A stretch of 64,000 nt of DNA from Spongospora subterranea f. sp. subterranea. Its lineage: Eukaryota; Endomyxa: Phytomyxea; Phytomyxea; Plasmodiophorida. This document shows positions 56,657 through 64,000 of this stretch, one piece after another (positions within the stretch are counted from its first letter, which is position 1; the number at the start of each line of letters is the position of its first letter). Both the position numbers and the translations under genes were made by a program. The stretch is taken from assembly GCA_049724395.1 (NCBI GenBank), contig JAUGWO010000186.1, forward strand, positions 1 through 64,000. The letters run 5' to 3'. The notes below the pieces were generated by a model. That model was not told the DNA's origin, did no database searches, and saw only the letters and a list, made by a program, of their open reading frames with translations.

Positions 56657-59600
56657 CCAAACCTCATGGTATCTACTCGAAACCATTCCCCCTCGCCCGT
56701 TAGTCCATCCAATGTTGAACTCGTGAATCCTCCTGACGGCATTCCTACTCCATACCAAACGTTAATTCAGCAATTGCAAACGCAGATCTTGGATCTACAA
56801 AGCCAACTTACAGAATCTCAGAGCCAACGATCCGAGTCCGGTACTGACATGGTCACAACTTTGGCCCGCATGCAGGCCGAGATATCGGAATTAAAAGTGC
56901 AAATCCCTACCCCAAACCCTCCACCAGCGCTTCCACAGCCTCCTATTGCACAGTTGCCGAAACCCGACCAGTTTTCTGGCGATCGCAGTAAATTCCGACA
57001 GTGGTTCTGCCAAGTCACGAACTACCTGAGAATCTACAGTACTGGATTTACATCAGACACGATGCGAGTAGGGCTGTTCACCAGCCTCATGACCGAGTCG
57101 GCGCTCCTATGGCTGATGCCCTACGTTGAATCCAAATCTTACATTTTAGATAACTTTGAAGGATTTATCGAAGAATTAAAACGGGCATTCGACGATCCTG
57201 ATCGTGGCAAGAGCTCTTCCAAAGCCCTGAAGATCCTGCGGCAGCAGCAATTTAACACGTTCTCCGAATATGAATCACGTTTCAGATTGCTCGCCCAGGA
57301 TGTCGACTGGACAGAAAGCTCTAAGGTCGAACAGTTTCGGCTGGGTCTCGATTCCAATGTCGAACATATGCTCCTGATGGCAGAGACATGCGGAACTGCC
57401 TCACTCCTCACGCTGAATGATGTGATTCGAGCAGCGGCCACCATAGCGGTTCGTTTCCCTGCCACCCCGGTAACAGCGCCATTGCCTAACACGCCTCCCC
57501 GAGATACGAATCCACGTGATGAAGAGCGGCGCCGCCGTCGCCAACTCGGTCTTTGCTTGTACTGTGGCGGTCAACACATGATTGCAAAGTGCCCTGCATT
57601 GGCTAATCGTCAATCATCGTTCTCATTAAACTCTACTCATCAGCCTTACTCTGGGTTTATCATTACTGGGCGCGTAGGGCCTCATCACTGTAGTGCTCCA
57701 GTGAAAATATTGGTGGATAGCGGGGCTGGCGCCAGTTTCGTTAGTTCATCCGTTGCTTCTATTTCCCAGTTAGAACGAACAAAACTAAAGGGAGCAATCC
57801 GGGTTTCCTGTTTTACCGATCGCTTGGGAACGAATGTCAGTGAAAAATCGGCGACTGACGTTCAAATCGGGGACAGCTGTTTTTATTGGAAATTTTTTAT
57901 TCTACCTCAATCACAGTTCGACGTTATTCTTGGTTATGATTGGTTACAGAAGTTCAATCCACAAATAGACTGGCGAAATGGCAAGTTGAGAGTTTCTCAC
58001 GCTGAATCCCCAGACATTCCGTTAGCAGCAATGTCAGTCATCCCAGCAATGAAAAATTCCACTCCCATGCTTCCGGAACACTACCGCGATTTCACAGATG
58101 TCTTCTCAAAGAAAAAGGCTGATATACTACCGCCACATCGTCCCTATGATTGTTCAATCGACCTACATGTTGGCTCCGCTCCCCCATTCGGACCAATTTA
58201 CCGTCTATCGCAAAAAGAAACGGAAGCGCTGCGTGAACACCTCAATGAGAACCTGCAGAAAGGGTTTATTCGACCATCCAAGTCATCTTGCAGTTCTCCA
58301 GTCATGTTTGTCCCCAAAAAGGACAAAACGCTTCGTTTATGCGTCGACTTTCGTAAAATCAATGAGCTGACCATTAAGAACAGATATCCATTACCATTGA
58401 TTTCAGACCTGTTATCACAGGCCTCGCGAGGGAAAATATTTACAAAAATTGATCTGCGAGGAGCCTATAACCTGGTACGCATCAAAGAAGGGCATGAGTG
58501 GAAGACGGCATTCCGTTGTGCTTTCGGATTGTATGAATACTTAGTTATGCCTTTCGGTTTAGCGAATGCCCCAGCCTGTTTTCAGCATTTTATGAACGAT
58601 GTATTTCGTGGTTTTATTGGAATTTTTATTGTCTCCTACCTGGACGATATATTGATATATTCTGATACAGAAGCTGATCACATAAATCACGTTCGCTCCG
58701 TCCTGGCAGTGTTACGGGAACAAGGTCTGTACGTTAAAATGGAAAAATGTGCTTTTCACGCTTCAGAGGTTCAATTCTTGGGATATGTAATCTCCAACAA
58801 ATGTGTCAAAATGGACCCAGCCCGTGTCAATGCTGTTAATTCGTTGGCCCCAACCCCTCTCTGTCAAGGAACTTCAATCATTCTTAGGATTTGCAAATTT
58901 TTATCGACAATTTATTTCCAATTTCGCGTCAACCTGTATGCCTTTATATGAACTAACACACAAACATGCCACCTTCAAGTGGACTCCCCAATGTCAAATT
59001 TCCTTTGATATGTTAAAACGCTCTTTCGTTTCTGCTCCAGTTCTAACTACGTTTAACCCTGTTCTGCCTATTATTGTGGAAACTGATGCATCGGACTTCG
59101 CCCTCGGTGCCGTTCTCTCGCAAGCCCACGATGATGGTGAGCACCCTATCGCGTACTTTTCTAGAAAGCTCAACCCGTCTGAGCTAAACTACGAAATTTA
59201 CGATAAGGAACTATTAGCAATCGTCGCTGCCTTTCAAGAATGGAGGCATTATTTGGATGGCGCCGCGGAGCCTATCACTGTTTGGAGTGACCACCGAAAC
59301 CTTCAGTGGTTTATGAGCTCCAAAATACTGAACCGTCGCCAAGCACGTTGGTCTTTATTTCTGTCTGAGTTTTCCTTTTGCATCAAACACAGACTTTCCC
59401 AGGACATTTAAATGTAAAAGCAGACGCACTGTCCAGACGTTCGGATTATCATTGCGAATCTGCAGTGCCTCGCCCTGTCCTCCATTCACACATATTCGTC
59501 AACAACATCAATTTTGCCAACCCTGCAGATCCCAGAGAGAATACGCTCATCACAAAACTTTCCGAGTTAGGACTAGGTAAATATGACCTTTCACACTTCT

Positions 59601-60977
59601 CTTTTCATGACGGAGATCTGTTTTTTCAACGACGAAAATATATTCACCAACACGATGATCGTCTAAAACTTCTCATCACTAGGCACGATTCCACGCTAGC
59701 GGGCCATTTTGGCATTGCGAAAACCCAAGAACTCGTCTGCCGTGATTTCTGGTGGCCTGGAATGCATTCGATGATTCGCAATTATGTCAAGTCTTGCGAT
59801 ATTTGCGCCCGATCAAAAAACACCCCACACAAGCCATCGGGTATGCTCTTGCCACTACCGATTCCCCCCAGACCTTGGTCTTCCATATCGATGGATTTCA
59901 TTGTCAAACTTCCAAAATCACGCGGCTCAGACTCCATTTTGGTGGTTGTCGACCGTTTCAGCAAAATGGCTCATTTTACTCCTTGTACGGAATCTTGTAC
60001 TAGCACCAATCTCGCTTCTTTGATGTTCAACAATATCTTCAAGTTTCATGGACTCCCTGACAGCATGATTTCAGATAGAGGTCCGCAATTTATTAGCAAA
60101 TTCTGGAAGCACCTATTGAAACAACTGAAAATTGACCGAAATCTATCGTCTGCGCGCCACCCTGAATCAGATGGTCAGACGGAACGTGTCAACCAAATTT
60201 TAGAACAATATTTGCGTTGTTATGTTAATACCTCGCAAAATGACTGGAGTTCACTACTTCCTATGGCCGAATTCGCATACAACAACACCATCCACTCTTC
60301 AACTGGAATTAGCCCGTTTTTTGCAAATTATGGTTTTCACCCACGATTCGACTTTCAGATGCTCCCGTCCAATGGCAATCCAACCTCAACCACCTTCGCT
60401 GAAAATATCATTAATGTCCATGCGGATCTACGACGGAACCTGAAACGTGCCATCGCCAATATGAAACGTCACGCTGATAAGCACCGACAACCAAATCCAC
60501 AATTCCAACCTGGTGATCACGTGTGGTTGAGGCGAGACGGAATCCGCTCAAGACGTCCGTGCGAAAAATTATCTGAACGAAAGTTAGGACCATTTACGGT
60601 GAAGCGAATCATCAACCCTGTCGCTTACGAACTAGACCTGCCCGACGATTTACGAATTCACCCAGTGTTCCATGCGTCACTCCTGGAGCCGTACGTCGTT
60701 TCTACATTGCCCGACCGCGCTCGCGTCAACCCTCCGCCCATCATGATCGATGACGATCAACAGCCACTGTATGAGGTCGAACGCATCGTGGATTCACGAA
60801 TTTATAGAAGACAATTTCAGTACCTGATCCATTGGAAAGGGTATGAGGAATGTGATCGAACGTGGGAGCCGGCGAAAGACTTGCTAGCTTTTGCCACCCC
60901 AGCCCTACAGGTAGCCGTACAAGATTACCATTTGCAATCTCCTACCAGACCGGGACCTATATCTGAAGGGGATGTAA

Positions 60978-61282
60978 TGTCAGGAGGCGCAACCCGATGA
61001 GGCACCCCTTCTCACCCGTTCTCTATTGTATCTAATACACAGTGTGCCGTGGAAACCAAACTGAGCACTAACCTCAGTTTGGTTAACGCCGTTGTTGAAT
61101 CGATTTGTTCCCCGTCTTCGTCTTAATTCCTCTTATCTCCCATCTTCGCGTCCCTCCCTCGTCATAGTTCTCTCCTTGTAGCTCCCACTCCGGCCCCTTT
61201 CCTGTCTTCGTCCCGACTCCTCTAGCTCCCATCTTCGCCTCCCTCCCTCGTCTTTTGTCTCTCCTTCTACCGGTTCATAACA
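60978..61282 (+). repeat. 3' LTR of the Gypsy element
   Basis: It begins TGTCAGGAGG and ends TTCATAACA. Its first 130 bases match the 5' LTR with about five differences, including TTGTATCTAATACACA and the CTCAGTTTGGTTAACGCCG block. The remainder is pyrimidine-rich in both LTRs but does not align well. Confidence 0.85.
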
Positions 61283-61995
61283 TGACTCTCCTTTTCATCT
61301 CCTCGCCTTTCTGTTGGATCCGCGATTTAAAAAGTCTTATCTTGAAAGCAAAGACTTTGACGTTTTTGTACCCAGGTTTAATCACTGGCACTGTTTCGCT
61401 GCTCAAAAAATGAATTTCAACGAAGAACCAAACGACAGGCCAGGCAAATAACAAAATCCACCTTCACGCATCACAACAACACGTGAACAAAGCATTGCTG
61501 TAGTTAATGTTTACTCATTCAACATCACGATGACGTTTGCTTGGATGAAGTGGATAAGTACCTCAGGCTACCTTGCGAGGATCCAACCCAAGATCCGCTC
61601 CAATACTGGGGCATACACGAGAAACAGTTCCCAGGTCTTAGTGCTATTGCTAGGGATATTTTGAGTATTCCTAACTCCTCAGTATCCGTTGAACGAGTTC
61701 TCAATTGCGGCCGCGACATAATTGGGCTCCGGCGCCATTCTCTAAAGCCAAAGACATTGAACGCGTTGATGTTCGGGAAAAGCGCACTTAAGCAATAAAC
61801 AACCTAGCGGCTTTGCTCGACTCTGTAGTCGCACCGCATGCGCCAGTCGCGCATTTCTTTGAAGTATGGCCGCGCCAGTGGCGCAATTTTGATAGTCGGG
61901 TACCGGGTATATACCCGGTACCCGACCAAAAACCCGGGTCGGATACCGGTAGATGGCAGGTACCCGACCCGACCCGACCCGATCGGAGCCCTACC
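61283..61995 (+). mobile_element. hAT transposon, C-terminal fragment and right end
   Basis: Directly after the 3' LTR the plus strand encodes FLLDPRFKKSYLESKDF (about 61305-61360), and then a dimerisation domain at 61541-61798 with QYWGIHEKQFPGLSAIARDIL and IPNSSVSVERVLN. This is the signature C-terminus of hAT transposases. The tract between is frame-disrupted. The right end at about 61800-61990 is GC-rich, contains a 32-base palindrome and tandem GACCC units, and ends AGCCCT, consistent with an AGGGCT-type hAT terminus. The N-terminal two thirds and left end are absent, replaced by the Gypsy element. A dead fragment. Confidence 0.75.
61895..61926. repeat. perfect 32-base palindrome in the hAT end
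   Basis: From 61895 to 61926 the sequence is identical to its reverse complement, centred on GGGTATATACCC. It is followed by CCCGGGTC and four TACCC/GACCC units to 61980. Subterminal repeats of this kind are known binding sites for hAT transposases. Confidence 0.85.
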
Positions 61996-64000
61996 TGCTC
62001 ACCACTTCTGCTGGGAACGCAATGCAAGCATTCCTTGCAGATAGTCCTCACGTCCTCGATCATATTGGTCCAGTAAAACCGTTCCTTAATCAATTGTGCC
62101 GTCGAATTGATTCCATTATGACCATTACGTGCACCCATATGTGCAATAACACATATCCTTAACCTTAAATCCCGACTACCAGACGGAATAACAATCTGTC
62201 CCTGATCATTCACAAACAATCCGTTAGTTTGTTTAAGGTTTTCCTGTTCCATTTCCGTTAGCTTATTAGTTTGTTCTGTGCCTATTTCCTGTTCATTAGG
62301 GAACACAAACGTTCGCTCATCCATTGGCCTGACCCTATATTGGCCAATATTAATCGATTCCTCATTGGATTCTGGTTCCATTCCAATGCGATTAACCCTG
62401 ATCTCATTCCTTTTTTGGTTTGGGGCGATCTCCTGATCAAGCGTCAAATCATCCTTATTTGACATCCCCATCTGGTCATTAAGTCTGCCCAGACGTTTTC
62501 CTCACCAGCTATGTGTTCAACCGTATAGTTGAACTTCCTGATCTCCATTCCCCACCGCTCCAGGCGTTGCCCAGCCTGTTTGGTGCACCTAGTTGGACTA
62601 TACATGGCCGCCAGATTTTTATGATCTGTGTATATCCTGAATGGAGTGTCTCCAATTTGAAGTAAGTAATCCAACTTCTTCAAAGTGTCCCATATTGCAA
62701 AGGCTTCCTTATCCGGTGTAGACCAATTCAGTTCAGATCCATTGAACCTATGTCCTACAAATCCCAACGGTTCGTGTCCCTGATCATTCCTCGGTTTCCC
62801 AATATCCCCAATAGGAATTTGAGTGACCATCCCTGAGGCATGAAATTCACTGGCATCAGTGAATACACATTGAACCTTATCCTTCATTGGATAACTCAGC
62901 TGCGTTTTCCTAGCAATTGCGCCTTTGATGTTTCGAAAAGCGTCGATATGAATGTCTCCCCATCCATGCCGGTCTAATCTCACACCACGAGCTACTGCTT
63001 TTGTCCGTTTGGGCTGATTCTTCATTGCTTTTTCATAAATGTCCTGCAATGGTAAAATCAATTTGTTATACTCTGGAATCGACCTATTCATCCATTGTAT
63101 AGCCATCATGAATTGCTGTAAATCCCTAGCCGTTTTCGGATATGGCATTCCATTGAGAGCCGATATCCTCCCTGGATCATGACTGACTCCATCTGGTGTG
63201 AAGATGCGGCCACAGAATTTGGCTTCCCTTAAGAACAAATCACATCGTTCAACATTGAACTTAATGTTATGTTGTTCCGCCAATCTCAATGTCCCCTGCA
63301 GTGCTTCAAACCATTTGTCCTCAGTTTCCGCATGACCTAAAATATCATCAATCCAGATGATCAACGACTTATACAACAATTCCTCAAATATTTCATGCAT
63401 CCTAGCCTGAAACTGAGTAGATGAATTCAATGCTCCCTGGATCGAACGTGTTGGAGTGTAAACTCCACGATCGGTCATGAATGAAAACATCTCCTGACAC
63501 TCCTGGTCAAGTGGCATAATCCAAAATCCCTTAAACGCATCCAATGAAAACCAATACTTAGACCCTGCTAAGTATCTAACAATGGATTCCAAGAATGGCA
63601 TTGGCCATGCTGTGGCCTTGCATAATGCATTGACTTCCCTGAGATCAACACACATTCTGTATCCTCGTTTCCCTGGTTTTCTGACAACTACCACCGGCGA
63701 AGCCCACTCCGCATTGTAGTTCTCATACACCAATCCATATTTGACCAACAACTTGACAAAAGTGTCCAGAAATTCACTTTGTTCTGTGTTGTATCCTCCT
63801 AGCTTTGCACCTGACTGGTTCCACATTATCCTTCAAGCATGTCTTGAAAGGTGTCACCTTAGCTGGTTCATCATTACCTAATGATGCCCTCCACACATTA
63901 CCGTATGTATGGACCAATTTCCTTAGTCGACTTTCCCAATGATTTGGTAATCCATTTTGTATAGCGCGCTCAACCAAACCATTCATTGCACCTCGCAATT
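61996..64000 (-). mobile_element. older Ty3/Gypsy, RT-RNase H-integrase start
   Basis: Minus-strand pol, running off the window at 64000. Parts: region before RT (about 63780-64000), reverse transcriptase (about 63000-63750, MCVDLREVNAL and IIWIDDILGHAE), RNase H (about 62470-62900, FTDASEFHASG, TDHKNLAAM, GEENVWADLM) and the zinc-binding start of integrase (about 62010-62200, HMGARNGHNG and CKECLHC). RT through RNase H is one long open stretch. The sequence is cut at about 61995 by the hAT end. With 55360-56289 it probably formed one element before the insertions. It is broken, with few breaks in this part; the same group as the 20450-21590 fossil. Confidence 0.75.

Larger units (their letters stand above)
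56290..61282 (+). mobile_element. chromodomain Ty3/Gypsy element with LTRs, nearly whole
   Basis: Chromovirus-type LTR retrotransposon. The 5' LTR begins TGTCAGGAGG at 56290 and ends ATAACA at 56563 or, counting a tandem duplication, 56650. The 3' LTR is 60978-61282. Parts in order: gag from 56666 with a CCHC knuckle (about 57555-57605, CLYCGGQHMIAKC), protease (about 57710, VDSGAGASF), reverse transcriptase (about 58130-58790, YLDDILIYS), RNase H (about 59070-59400, ETDASDFALG), integrase (about 59640-60420, zinc-binding CDICARSK and ISDRGPQF) and chromodomain (about 60765-60900, FQYLIHWKGY and TWEP). The coding end reaches just into the 3' LTR. It is broken, with about two breaks, otherwise complete. 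The first 130 bases of the LTRs are nearly identical, suggesting a fairly young copy. No target duplication is seen. Confidence 0.9.

Overview
This is a nuclear contig from a eukaryote. Host genes carry many short GT-AG introns, mostly about 46 to 120 bases, often ending in a T-rich stretch before CAG or TAG. There is a tRNA-Lys, and the mobile-element fossils are purely eukaryotic types: chromodomain Ty3/Gypsy, hAT, a Tc1/IS630-like element and a Crypton-like tyrosine recombinase. The host genes (mitochondrial aconitase, an NBEAL-like BEACH protein, a brevin-type R-SNARE, an EF-hand/WD-repeat protein) are widespread in eukaryotes. The element set and the very short introns resemble those of some protists such as oomycetes or plasmodiophorids, but the lineage cannot be fixed from this window.

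Layout. 0-2.4 kb: a decayed Crypton-like recombinase. 3.4-17.7 kb: a cluster of one apparently undescribed secreted protein family, all on the minus strand. Three copies are open (A 3673-5190, C 11477-12910, D 16123-17613) and one is decayed (B about 8630-9950); broken Ty3/Gypsy pieces lie between them. Copies C and D sit in a recent segmental duplication. 17.8-21.6 kb: a Tc1-like transposase with a host-like intron, purine-rich tandem repeats and another Gypsy fossil. 22.3-25.8 kb: mitochondrial aconitase with 14 exons. 26.5-37.3 kb: small membrane or secreted proteins (a type I membrane protein, a 199-residue secreted protein, a seven-helix protein, a small signal-anchored protein), a tRNA-Lys(CTT) and two long hairpins. 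37.4-47.7 kb: a many-exon NBEAL-like BEACH/WD40 gene. 48 kb: a short R-SNARE. 49.0-53.1 kb: a WDR49/WDR64-like gene with a clear EF-hand. 54-64 kb: nested mobile-element fossils, in which a fairly young Ty3/Gypsy and a hAT remnant lie inside an older minus-strand Gypsy.

The strongest candidate for something new is the secreted family at 3.4-17.7 kb. Each member has a signal peptide with the same cleavage-site motif, a diverged pair of about 80-residue Cys-containing repeats, a short basic segment resembling a nuclear localisation signal, and a conserved helical C-terminal domain that I do not recognise. This arrangement, with tandem duplication, decay of one copy and insertion of repeats between copies, is what one would expect of a fast-evolving secreted effector-like family. 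That role is an inference. Two conserved host genes show an apparent one-base frameshift, so some breaks in this contig may be sequence errors.
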